Source: Delphinus delphis
Taxonomy: Eukaryota > Chordata > Mammalia > Artiodactyla > Delphinidae
Direction of reading: 5' to 3'
DNA: 64,000 nt
Assembly (NCBI RefSeq): GCF_949987515.2
Contig: NW_027192670.1
Coordinates: 1,178,001 to 1,242,000 of the forward strand
Below are positions 51,169-63,714 of the stretch, piece by piece. A program made the position numbers and the translations under genes. A model generated the notes under the pieces. That model made no database searches, was not told where the DNA came from, and was given only the letters and a program-made list of their open reading frames with translations. Numbering within the stretch: the stretch's first letter is position 1; each line of letters opens with the position of its first letter.

Positions 51169-52739
51169 TTTGGCCCAGTTTGCAATTTCTGCGGAAGATG
51201 AACAGGAATAGGGAGAACCAATGAGAGACTAGCTGGAGGTGTCTGGACGGGCAAATTTAACTCTCATTTCCCACCAGGAAGAGGAAATAACCAAAGGCTC
51301 AGCGTGCCGTGCCGGAACCAGATTAGGGCCTGAAGCCATCCTGCGGTGTTGCGGCCAGGTCACAAGAAAGCGAGTTGAAGAAAGGAGCTCAGGGGCACTG
51401 TAATTCACAAACCTGCAGAGTTATAAATGACAGCTATCGTCCAAAAATATACTGAAGTAAGGCTGCCAGGAGGACTTGAAAGCGGGGCAGAATTGCAGGA
51501 AACCGCTTTCAGGAGGTAGACTGGAATTGCATTGAAAGCATAGGAAAAGAGGCAGAACGTCCACAATGATGCACTTGGCCAAAAAGTGCATATGCGTTTC
51601 TTCCTGAGGAAAAAACGCATACGCCCTTTTTGGCCAACCAAGCAAGCTTGCAGAGGAAATCTGCACTACAATGAAGTCTCACTTCCCCCCGGTCAAAAGG
51701 GCCATCTGAAAAAAGTGTAAAATCCAGAAAGGCAGGACAGGCCATGGAGAACTGGGAGCCTTGTTATGCTGATGGGCGGGATGTAAATTGCCAACAGACA
51801 CTCGGGAGAAGTGTATGGTGTTTCCTGAAACATCTAAGAAACAAAGCAACAGAGCCTAGGGCACTTCCACTTATGGTCGTATAGCTTAGGGAAATTTAAA
51901 TCAAAAAGACACAGCCACCCCAAAGTTTGGGACGGCTCTGTTTACAAGAACCTCGTTTACGGTACAAGTTCAGTATCGCAGAAAGTGAAAAATGGATAAA
52001 GAAGTTGTGGTACTTACGTACAATGCAATATCCCTGAGCAATGAAATCTATGTCTTCAGGCCCGTAGCAGCATAATGAGTAGATTCATGTATGATGATTC
52101 TAACTGAAATAAGTCACACAGAAAATGAAACATCATAAGATATCACTAATACACGGAATGTAAACTTGGCTACACAGGAACTGGATTACAAAACAGAACA
52201 GGGTCTCAAATTTAGAAAACCAACTTATGCTTGCTTAAGGGGAAAGGTGAGTTGGGGTGCTACATAAAACCACAGATTGAAATGAGCACAGATAAAGTTC
52301 TTTAAGCCAAATATGGAATAGACAAGAGCTACTCCTTGCTCAACGAAATGGACTCAACACCCCATATTAAACACCTAAGAATGTACCTGACTGGTAAGTA
52401 TCTTAAAACCTATGGATTGCTGTGTCTCCGAAAGAGAATCAAGCGTGTGTACAGGGGCATAAAGGCAGCAGTGATAGGATTGGAGAGGTTCGGTGAGCAA
52501 ATGAAGACCCTTTGAAGTCATATTGCATGGTACCCATTCCACGGGTCTCAACTCTCCAGGTTTAAGGGATTCTTCCTTCAGCTAAAACATGCATGTGGAA
52601 CCTACAGTATGATCAACCATGTGATCGGGAGACGTGTTCAAATATGTCTCAGTTTTCGTACCCTGGTACTCGGGTGCAACATTCCAGACGCTTTATTAAC
52701 ACTCTCCCGACGTGGAGAGTCAGTCCGTTTAACCTCCTA
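51169..52739. repeat. Satellite monomer B6
   Basis: 1,571 bp. Variant string 2-2-m-2-1. It is short because nine bases are missing at the palindrome centre. Confidence 0.9.
51575..51637. repeat. Palindrome with 9-bp deletion at its tip
   Basis: The centre reads ttcttcctgaggaaaaaa: the nine bases atatattca that span the axis in other copies are absent, leaving a 63-bp inverted repeat. The arms carry a few further changes (aagtgcatatg on the left). Confidence 0.9.
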
Positions 52740-54316
52740 TTTGGCCCAATTTGCAATTTCTCCGGAAGATGAATAGGAATAGGGAGAACCAATGAGAGAC
52801 TAGCTGGAGGTGTCTGGACGGGCAAATTTAACTCTCATTTCCCAGCAGGAAGAGGAATTAACCAAAGGCTCAGCGTGCCATGCCGGAACCAGATTAGGGC
52901 CTGAAGCCATCCTGCGGTGTTGCGGCCAGCTCACAAGAAAGCGAGTTGAAGAAAGGAGCTCAGGGGCACTGTAATTCACAAACCTGCAGAGTTATAAATG
53001 ACAGCTATCGTCCAAAAATATACTGAAGTAAGGCTGCCAAGAGGACTTGAAAGCGGGGCAGAATTGCAGGAAACCGATTTCAGGAGGTAGACTGGAATTG
53101 CATTGAAAGCATAGGAAAAGAGGCAGAACGTCCACAATGATGCACTTGGCCAAAATGGGCATATGCGTTTTTTCCTGTATATATTCAGGGAAAACGCATA
53201 CGCCCTTTTTGGCCAACCAAGCAAGCTTGCAAAGGAAAACTGCACTACAATGAAGTCTCACTTCCCCCCGGTCAAAGGGGCCATCTGAAAAAAGTGTAAA
53301 ATCCAGAAAGGCAGGACAGGCCATGGAGAACTGGGAGCCTTGTTAGGCTGATGGGCGGGATGTAAATTGCCAACCCACACTTGGGAGAAGTGTATGGTGT
53401 TTCCTGAAACATCTAAGAAACAAAGCAACAGAGCCTAGGGCACTTCCACTTATGGTCCTATAGCTTAGGGAAATTAAAATCAAAAAGACACAGCCACCCC
53501 AAAGTTTGGGACGCCTCTGTTTACAAGAACCTCGTTTACGGTACAAGTTCAATATCACAGAAAGTGAAAAATGGATAAAGAAGTGTGGTATTTACTTACA
53601 AAGCAATATCACTCAGCAATGAAATCTATGTCATCAGGCCCGTAGCAGCATAATGAGTGGATTCAGGCACGATGATTCTAACTGAAATAAGTCACACAGT
53701 AAAAGAAACATCATAAGATATCACTAATACACGGAATGTAAACTTGGCTACACAGGAACTGAATTCCAAAACAGAACAGGGTCTCAAATTTAGAAAACCA
53801 ACTTATGCTTGCTTAAGGGGAAAGGTGAGTTGGGGTGCTGCATAAAACCAGAGATTGAAATGAGCACAGATAAAGTTCTTAAGCCAAATATGGAATAGAC
53901 AAGAGCTACTCCTTGCTCAACGAAATGGACTCAACACCCCATATTAAACGCCTAAGAATGTACCTGACTAGTAAGTATCTTAAAACCTATGGATTGCTAT
54001 GTCTCCGAAAGAGAATCAAGCATGTGTACAGGGGCATAAACGCAGCAGTGATAGGATTGGAGAGGTTCGGTGAGCAAATGAAGACCCTTTGAAGTCATAT
54101 TGCATGGTACCCATTCCACGGGTTTCAACTACCCAGGTTTAAGGTATTCTTCCTTCAGCTAAAACATGCATGTGGAACCTAGAGTATGATCAACCATGTG
54201 AACAGGAGACGTGTTCAAATATGTCTCAGTTTTTGTACCCTGGTACTCGGGTGCAACATTCCAGACGCTTTATTAACACTCTCCCGACTTGGAGAGTCAG
54301 TCACTTTAACCTCCTG
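52740..54316. repeat. Satellite monomer B7
   Basis: Variant string 1-2-2-1-1. The palindrome at 53146-53216 is degraded (cctgtata at the centre, gggaaaacg in the right arm, one base short). Confidence 0.9.
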
Positions 54317-54750
54317 TTTGGCCCAGTTTGCAATTTCTGCGAAACTTGAACAGGAATAGGGAGAACCAATGAGAGACTAGCTGGAGGTGTCTGGACGGGC
54401 AAATTTAACTCTCATTTCCCACCCGGAAGAGGAAATAACCAAAGGCTCAGCATGCCGTGCCGGAACCAGATTAGGGCCTGAAGAGATCCTGCCGTTTTGC
54501 AGCCAGCTCACAAGAAATCGAGTTGAAGAAAGGAGCTCAGGGACACTGTAATTCACAAACCTGCGGAGTTATAAATGACAGCTATCATCCAAAATTATAC
54601 TGAAGTAAGGCTGCGAAGAGGACTTGAATGCGGGGCAGAATTGCTGGAAACCGATTTCAGAAGGTACACGGGAGTCGCTCGTAAAGCATAGGAAAGAGAC
54701 AGAACTTGGAAAATAATGGACTTGGCAAAAAGGGCATATGTGTTTTATCC
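54317..54750. repeat. Truncated monomer B8 at array B edge
   Basis: Counterpart of M18, with the same private changes and the same break at gttttatcc. It differs by gaaacttg for ggaagatg at 54,341 and by one a in the a-run of the palindrome arm. Confidence 0.88.
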
Positions 54751-57700
54751 AGAGCTCTCATAACTGAGGGGAGGAGATTCCCAGCATGTTTAACTGCCAC
54801 CTGAGGGCTCACATTGCCAAGGCAACGTGAGCAAGCCAGGCAGGAGTTACCTCACAGCAGAGGTCCCACCTTACAGAAGGGTGAGAAACCCAGCCAACAT
54901 CAGACTCTCACCAGAGGGCCCACATCACCAAGGGGATGGTAACCAGGCAGGAGTGTCTTCACACCAGTGGGGCCACATCATCTAAAGGTGAGGTACTCAG
55001 CACATGTGTCCTCAAACCAGAGGACCCACATCACCAAGGGCCTCGGAGTGAGGCAGGCAGGAGTAGCCTCACAACACTGGGCCCATAGAATAAAAAAGTG
55101 AGGAATCCAGCAGTTGGAACCTCCCAGCAGGCGGCCCAGAGCACCGAGGCTATGGGATCCAGGCCACAGTGAACTCACAGAAGAGGGCCCATGTCATGAA
55201 ACTGAGCAACCCAGCCATTGGGACCTCAGAGCAAGAGGCCCACATCCCCATGGGGATGGAAATCTGGTAGGAGTGTCCTCGCACCACTGAGAACGTATCA
55301 GAAAATTTTGGGAGACCAGCAGTTAGGGCCTGATGCCAGAGGACCCTCATCACCAAGGGAAGGAGGCTCCCAGCAGGCTCCAACTGCCACCAGAGGGCTG
55401 ACGTCGCCAAGGTGATGTGTGCCAACCAGGCACGAATGACCTCACAGCAGAGGGCCCACCTCAGAGAAGTGTGACGAACCCAGTCAGGATCAGACTCGCA
55501 CCAGAGGGCCCACATCACCAAATGGATTGGAACCAGGCAGGAGTGTCCTCACATGAGTAGGGCCACATCATCTAAAGGTGAGGAACCCAGAACATGTGGC
55601 TTCAAACCATAGGACACCCATCACCAAGGGGCTGGGAGTGAGGCAGGCAGGAGGAGCCTCATAACAGAGGGCCCAAAAATAAGAAAGGTGAGGAATCCAG
55701 CATTTGGAACCTCCCAGCAGGCGGCCCAGAGCTCAGAGGCTATGGGATCCAGGCCGGAGTGAACTAACACCAGACAGCCCACATCATGAAACTGTGAGCA
55801 ACCCAGACATTGGGACCTCAGAGCAGAAGGCCCACATCCCCATGGTGATGGGAACATGACAGGAGTGTCCTGGCATCACTGGGCTCACATCAGAAAACGT
55901 GGGGTGCTCAGAAGTTAGGGCCTGACGCTAGAGGGCACTCATCACTGAGAGGAGGAGGCTCCCAGCAGGCTCCAGCTGCCAACAGAGGGCCAACGTCGCC
56001 AAGGCGATGTGTGCCAGCCCGGCAGGAGTGACCTCACAGCAGAGGGCCCACCTCACAGAAGGGTGAGGAACACAGCCAGGATCAGACTCTCACCAGAGGG
56101 CCCACATCACCAAGGGGATGGGAACCAGGCAGGAGTGTCCCCACACCAGTGAGACAACATCATCGAAAGGTGAGGATCCCAGCACATGTAGCCTCAAACC
56201 AGAGGAACCACATCACCAAGGGGTTCGGAATGAGGCTGGCAGGACCGGCCTCACAACACAGGGTCCATAGAATATAAAAGTTGAGGAATCCAGCAGTTGG
56301 AACCTCCCAGCAAGTGGCCCAGAGCACCGAGGCTATGGGATCCAGGCCACAGTGAACTCACAGCAGAGGACCCACATCATGAACCTGTGAGCAGCCCAGC
56401 CGTTGGGACCTCAGAACAGAAGGCCCACATCCCCATTGGGATGGGAACCTGGCAGGAGTGGCTTCGCACCACTTAGCACATATCAGAAAATGTTAGGAGC
56501 CCGGCAGTTAGGGTCTGACGCCAGGGGGCCCTCATAACTGAGGGGAGGAGACTCCCAGCAGGTTTCAACTGCCAACAGAGGGCCCACGTCTACAAGGTGG
56601 CATGCGCCAGCCAGGCAGTAGTGACCTCACAGCAGAGGGCCTATCTCACAGAAGGGTGAGGAACCGAGCCAGGATCAGACTCTTACCAGAGGGCCCACAT
56701 CACGAAGGGGATGGGAACCAGTCAGGATTATCCTCACACAAGTGGGGCCTCATCATCTTAAGGTGAGGAACCCAGCACATGTGTCCTCAAACCAGAGGAC
56801 CCACATCACCAAGGGCCTTGGAGTGAGGCAGGCAGGAGTAGCCTCACAACACAGGGCACATAATATAAAAAACATGAGGATTCCAGCATTTAGACCTTCC
56901 AGCAGGCGGCCCAGAACACCAAGGCTATGGGATCCAGGCCACAGTGAACTCACAGCAGAGGGCCCACATCATAAAACTGTGAGCAACCCAGGCGTTGGGA
57001 CCTCAGCACAGAAGGCCCACATCCCCATGGGAATGGGAACCTGGCTGGAGTGTCCTCGCACCACTGGGCGCACATCAGAAAATGTGGGGAGCCCACCATT
57101 TAGGGCCTGATGCCAGAGGGCCGTCATCACCGAGAGGACGAGGCACCCTGCACGCTCCAACTGCCACCAGAGAGCTCACGTCTGCAAGGTGACGTGTGCC
57201 AGCCAGGCAGGAGTGACCTCACAGAAGAGGGCCCACCTCACAGAACGTTGAGGAACCCAGCCAGGATTAGACTCTCGCCAGAGGGCCCACCTCACCAAGG
57301 GGATGGGAACCAGGCAGGAGTGTCCTCACACGAGTGGGGCCACATCATCGAAAGGTGAGGAATGCAGCACATGTGGTCTCAAACCATAGGACAGCCATCA
57401 CCAAGGGGCTGGCAGTGAGGCAGGCAGGAGGAGCCTCACAACAGAGGGCACATAGAATAAAGAAGTTGAGGAATCCAGCAGTTGGAACCTCCCAGCAGGC
57501 GGCTCAGAGCACCGATGATAAGGGATCCTTGCCGGAGTGAACTCACAGCAGAGGGCCCACATCATGGTACTGTGAGCAAGCCAGCCGTTTTGACCTCAGA
57601 GCAGAAGGCCCATATCCCCATGGGGATGGGAACCTGGCAAGAGTGTCCTCACTCACTTGGCGCACATCAGAAAATGTGGGGAGCCCAGCAGTTATGGCCT

Positions 57701-59196
57701 AAGGCAAGAGGGCCCTCATCACCGAGGGGAGGAGGATCCCAGCACACTCCAACTGCCACCAGAGGGCTCACGTCGCCAAGGTGACGTGTGCCAGACAGGC
57801 ATGATTGACCTCACAGCAGAGGGCCCACCTCACAGAAGGGTGAGGAACCCAGGCAGGATCAGACTCTCACCTGAGGGCCCACATCAGCAAGGGGATGGGA
57901 ACCAGTCAGGACTGTCTTCCCTCCAGTGGGGCCACATCATCGAAAGGTGCGGAACCCAGCACATGTGGCCTCAAATCAGAGGACACATATCACAAAGGGA
58001 ATGGGAGTGAGGCAGGCAGGAGTAGCCTAAAAACAGAGGGCCCAAAGAATAAGAAAGGGGAGCAATCCAGCAGTTGGAACCTCCCAGCAGGCGGCTGAGA
58101 GCACAGAAGCTATGGGATGCAGGCAGGAGTGAACTAACAGCAGAGAACCCACATCATGAAACTGTGAGCAACCCAGGCGTTGGGACCTCAGAGCAGAAGG
58201 CCCACATCCCAATGGGGATGTGAACCTGGCTGGAGTGTCCTCGCACCACTGGGCGCACATCACAAAATGTGGGGAGCCCAGCAGTTAGGGTCTGACGCCA
58301 GAGGGCCCTCATCACCGAGGGAAGGAGGCTCCCAGCAGGCTCCAAGTGCCACCAGAGGGCTCATGTCCACAAGGCGAGGTGAGCAAGCCAGGCAGGAGTG
58401 ACCTCACAGCAGACGGCCCACCTCACAGATGGGTGAGGAACCCAGCCAGGATCAGACTCTCAACAGAGGGCCCACATCACCAAGGGGATGTGAACCAGGC
58501 AGGAGTCTCCTAAGACCATTGGTCCCACATCATCGAAAGGTGAGGAACCCAGCACATGTGGCCTCAAACCAGACGACACACATCACGAAGGGGCTGGGAG
58601 TGAGGCAGACAGGAGGATCCTCACAACAGAGGGCCCCAAAAATTAAAAAAGTGAGGAATCCAGCAGTTGGAACCTCCCAGCAGGTGGCCAAGAGCACAGA
58701 GGCTATGGGATCCAGGCCTCTGTGAACTAACACCAGAGAGCCCACATCATGAAAATGTGAACAACCCGGCCGTTGGGACCTCAGAGCAGAAGGCCCACAT
58801 CCCCATGGAGATGGGATCCTAAGAGGAGTGCCAAAGCATCACTGGGCTCACTAAGAAAAGTTGGTGAGCCCAGCAGTTAGGGCCTGACGCAAGAGGGCCC
58901 TCATCACCGGGGGGAGGAGATTCCCAGCACGCTCCAACTGCCACCACACGGCTGATTTCACCAAGGCAATGTGTGCCAGCCATGCAGGAGTGACCTATCA
59001 GCAAAGGGTCTCCCTCACAGAAGGGTGAGGAACACAGCCAGGAACAGACTCTCACCAGGGGGTCCACATAACCACGTGGATAGGAACCAGGCAGGAGTGT
59101 CTTCACACTAGTGTGGTCACATCATCGAAAGGTGAGGAACCCAGCAAAGGTGGCCACAAACCAGAGGACCCACATCACCAAGGGGTTGAGAGTGAG
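54751..59196. repeat. GC-rich minisatellite, second copy
   Basis: Same seven and a half ~592-bp units in the same order as at 27,287-31,732. No unit has been gained or lost since the duplication. Confidence 0.9.
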
Positions 59197-60329
59197 GTAG
59201 GTGTCTGGACGGGCATTTTTAACACTCATTTCCCACCAGGAAGAGGAATTAACCAAAGGCTCAGCATGCCCTGCCAGAAGCAGATTAGGGCCTGAAGCAG
59301 TCTTGTGGGTTTGCGGCCAGCTCACAAGAAAGCGAGTTGAAGAAAGGAGCTCAGGGGCCCTGTAATTCACAAACCTGCAGAGTTATAAATGACAGATAAC
59401 GTCCAAAAATATATTGAAGTAAGGCTGCAAAGAGGACTTCAAAGCGGGGCAGAATTTCAGGAAACCGATTTCAGGAGGTAGACTGGATTTGCATTTAAAG
59501 CATAGGAAAAGAGGCAGAACATCGACAATGATGCACTTGGCAAAAAAGGACGTATGAGTTTGTTCCTGAATATATTCAGGAAAAAACGCATACGCCCGTT
59601 TTGGCAAACCAAGCAAGCTTGCAATGGAAATCCGAACTACTATGAAGTGTCACTTCCCCCCGGTCTAAAGGGCCATCTGAAAAAAGTGTAAAATCCAGAA
59701 AGGCAAGACAGGCCATGGGGGAAAAGGAGCCTTGTTATGCTGATGGGCAGGATGTAAATTGCCAACAGCCACTCTGGAGAAGTGTATGGTGTTTCCTGAT
59801 ACATCTGAAAAACAAAGCAACAGAGTCTAGGGTATTTCCACTTATGGTCCTATAGCTTAGGGAAATTAAAATCAAAAACACAGCCACCCCAAAATTTGGG
59901 ACGGATCTGTTTACAGGAACCTCTTCTACAATACACGTTAAATATCCCAGAGAACAAATAATTGATAAAGAAGTTGCGGTACTTACGTACAACAGAATAC
60001 CACTCAGCAATGAAATCTGTGTCACCATGCCTGTACCAGCATAATGAGTGGATTGAGGCACGATGATTCTAAGTGAAATAAGTCACACAGAAAAAGAAAC
60101 ATCATAAGGTATCACTAATGCACAGAATGTAAACTTGGCTACACATGGACTGAATTACAAAACAGAACAGGGTCTCAAGTTTAGAAAACCAACTTATGCT
60201 TGCTTAAGGGGAAAGGTGAGTTGGGGTGCTGCATAAAACCAGAGTTTGAAATTAGCACAGATACCGTTCCATAAGCCAAATATGTAATAGACAAGACCTA
60301 CCCCTTGCTCAACGAAATGGACTCAACAA
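59197..60329. repeat. Diverged monomer fragment, second copy
   Basis: Counterpart of 31,733-32,865, palindrome centre at 59,572. Confidence 0.85.
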
Positions 60330-61064
60330 TGAGGTATCACCTCACACCTGTTAGAATGGGCATCATCTGAAAATCTACAAACAACAAATGCTGGAAAGGG
60401 TGTGGAGAAAAGGAAGCCTCTTCCACTATTGTTGGGAATATAAATTGATACAGTCACTATGGAGAACAATATGGAGTTTCTTAAGAAACTAATAATAGAA
60501 TTACCATATGATACAGCAATCCCAGTACTGGACATATACCCAGACAAAACCAGAAATCAAAAAGAGACATTCACTGCAATGTTCATTGCATCACTATTTA
60601 CAATATCGAGGTAATGGAAGCAACCTAAATGCCCACAGACAGACGAATGCATAAAGCTGTGGTACATATATAAAATGGAATATTACTAAGCCATGAAAGG
60701 AATGAAATTGGGTCATTTGTAGAGACGTCGATGGATCTAGAGACTGTCATACAGAGTGAAGTAAGTCAGAAAGAGAAAAACAAATCTTGTATATTCATGC
60801 ATATATGTGGAACCTAGAAAAACTGTACAGATTAACCATTTTGCAAGGCATAAATAGAGCAACAGATGTAGACAACAATCGTATGGACAACAAGGGGGGA
60901 AAGCTCTTGGGAGGGTGGTGGTGGGAGGATTTGAGAGATTGGGATTGGCATGTAAACATTTATATGTATAAAATAGATAACCAATAAGAACCTGCTGTAT
61001 AAAAATATAAAATAAAATTCAAAATTAAAAAGAAATAAAATTTAAAAAATAAAACAGAAAAAAC
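60330..61064 (+). mobile_element. 5'-truncated LINE-1 3' end, second copy
   Basis: Counterpart of 32,866-33,600 and duplicated together with its flanks, so it is not an independent insertion. Confidence 0.85.
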
Positions 61065-62548
61065 AATTATTCCCTTCACATACATGTATTTATATGAATA
61101 AATTATTTCCATGCTTATATCTGTAAATACAAAAAAGAGGAATAAAATCTACCTTGAACCAAAAAGGAAAAAGAGAAAAAAAAAAAACAGAACCCACCAG
61201 TTACTCAGAGGAAAACCGTATCAAGGCACTTACTCCAGTTGTAAACAATTCTGAATTTGGTCAGTGGTGGGGAATCGTCTCCCATTCAGCCAGCAGCCCC
61301 CACACAACAAGCGTCCTCATTGCAAAGCTGGGGCACCGTGCCGAGGCATCTGTGAGTAAACGTGAGCTGAGCCCCAGGCCAGTTGCTGCTGAACTGTTCC
61401 CACCCTTCCCAGGTAAAACACCTGAATATATACAAGGACTTGAAAGCCTAGAGGAAGGGCCATGGAGCCACACGAGTGACAGGATGCCAGCTGACTTGGT
61501 GCCTGCAGGCCAGCCAGGATGGTCCTGGCCCTGGGTGCTCTTCTGGAAGATTTCCAATTCCCTGCCTGAGATACCCGTCCTGTCCCTGCCCCCACTGCTT
61601 TTTTCCTTCCTCACCTCTGCCCAGGGAGAAATTCCAGCAGCAGGTATGGGTGACACATCCTCTTCTTTAGCAGGTGGCAGCCTGGCAACTGCTGCAGAAA
61701 GTCCAGCAGAGCCCCACTCACACTGGGCCACCCACAAAGCCGTGGCCTCTCACTCCCTCCCACCAGCCCAGCCCCGAGACTGCTGACAGGGCAGAGAAAA
61801 TGGCGTCAGGCACAGCTGCAGGGGCTCTTGCTGCCTGGAGTGGTATTTATATTGATCTCAACCCAGGCACACCTGGGGAGGGCTGGCTGGCATGGTAAGG
61901 CTGCCCAGGTCAGCCAATCATCACCCCTCAGGGGCTCACAGTTGCAGAAAATGGAACTTGCTGAACCGGCCAGGTCCAAGGAACAGGTGTGGGCTCCTGA
62001 GAGTCAGGATAGACAAGGGGCTGCAGCTTTGGCTTGTTTTCTAATCATTTTATCTGGCCCATGAGTGGGAGACAACTTCAAGAAAACCCTCTCCTAATGA
62101 GAGGAACCCAGGAGTCACGGAGAGGAGGGGTGGGTGGTGGTTGGAGACAGAGGCCTGGTGCCCTGGGTGCAGTGGAAGTCTCTGGAAGACCAGGTGGAGG
62201 GAGGCCACACAGAGTGATGCCCAGGGTCACAGACCTGTCGGAGCTGCTGTTTGTTAGTTCAAGTCCTGCTCTGAGGTTCTCTGTGTCAGCTCTGAGCGAC
62301 AGGTGAGCTGGGGGTGCTCTGCAATGAGGGCTATGTGCACGGTTCCTGTGTGCCCAGCCCTGCCACGGTACCTGCAAGGGTAGCTCTGTATCCTGGGAGG
62401 GGCCTGACCATGAGAGCCCCGTGGGCTGGGTTGGGGGTGGGGTACCTGCCCAGGAGAGCTCCATATCCTGGGATTGGCCTGACCACGAGAGCCCCATGGG
62501 CTGCTGGGTACCTGGTAAAGGATGTCAGGACAGTCAGTGAAGCCACCG
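61065..62548. other. Unrecognised low-copy stretch, second copy
   Basis: Counterpart of 33,601-35,080, including the same 210-codon forward frame at 61,154-61,786 and the ~70-bp tandem pair at 62,367-62,506. Confidence 0.4.
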
Positions 62549-63714
62549 AGGATATACCTCCAGCTGCTCCTGATTCCTACACCCTGCTGGTCATTCTACC
62601 AACCACCAGGACATGGTATTCTGTATTAGTCTTCAATGATGCCTTCTTTTGTATTCCATTAGTCCCAGAGTCACAAGAAATTTTGGCTTGTGAGTGGCAG
62701 GACTCAACATACAACTAAAACAATACTTCCGGGCCGTCTTGCCCCAAGGGTGCAAAAATTCCCACACCATCTTTGGGGAAAGCTTAGCTAAAGACCGAAA
62801 AGTTCTACCTCTGGAAAAGGAAACCCTCCTTCAATATGCAGATGACATTCTGATCGCCAGCCCTACTAAGGAGGCCTCTGAACTACCAAGCCAATAAAGG
62901 ATAGAAGTTGTCCAAGAAAAAGCTCAAATATCACAGACTGCAGTGACCTGCCTGGGCTTCATTCTCACCCAAGGTCAGAGAAGCCCATCCCAGGAAAGGG
63001 AAGAAACCATTTTCAGCCTTACCCCTTTCTAAAACTAGAAGACAGCTTAGGGGTTCCTGGGGAGGCCAGGGTTTGCTGCTTCTGGATCCCTAACTACAGT
63101 CTACTAGCTGGGCCTCTATATGAAACACTGAAAGGAAAAGATGATGATCCTTTTGAACAGAATCCAGAAGTGGCCTTTCAAGAATGGAAAGAGCAGTCAA
63201 TTCAGACCCTTGCCCTGGAACTCTCTAATTGAGCTAAACCCTTTGACCTTTACATTCCCGGTGAAAGGTGAATCGCCATTGGAGAATTAGTGCAAAAACT
63301 GGGACCACTTGAAATGGAACAACGCAAGAATGCCATCCAGGTAGGATAAACTAGAGTCACCAAGGGGCTTGGCCCACTGCCACATCTGGCCAAGATACTG
63401 GCGGTATCTAAAAACCTGGAAATCAGCAGCCCAAAAGGCCACCTCCCTCCTAAGGGAAAAGGACCCCACGTGGTGATCCTAATCACCAACCATGCCCTGA
63501 AGTTGCAGGGTTTGCTCCGTGGGCACACCGACCTCGAGTGCGGAGGCCCTCCAACTCCAACATCCAGAGAGATAACCGGGGGCAACAGGGCACCATGACG
63601 ACTCGTGTGAACATCACTTGACCTGGAGTTTCTCTCATAAAACAACAATAGTGTGTCCCGAAGGAGTAGACTACTGCTTGCAGGACTTACTGCACCCGGA
63701 GGGGAGCTAATAAT
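62549..63714 (+). pseudogene. Class I endogenous retrovirus pol relic, second copy
   Basis: Counterpart of 35,085-36,250, with the YADD-encoding bases at 62,835-62,846 and the same inactivating stops and frame change. The shared defects show that it was already dead before the duplication. Confidence 0.8.

Larger units (their letters stand above)
42000..54750. repeat. Array B: 1,580-bp satellite
   Basis: Eight standard monomers (B0 to B7) and a truncated ninth, in the same orientation as array A. Palindrome centres are at 43710, 45290, 46870, 48450, 50030, 51606 and 53181 after the one at 42130. Variation among copies is of the same kind as in array A. Confidence 0.93.
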
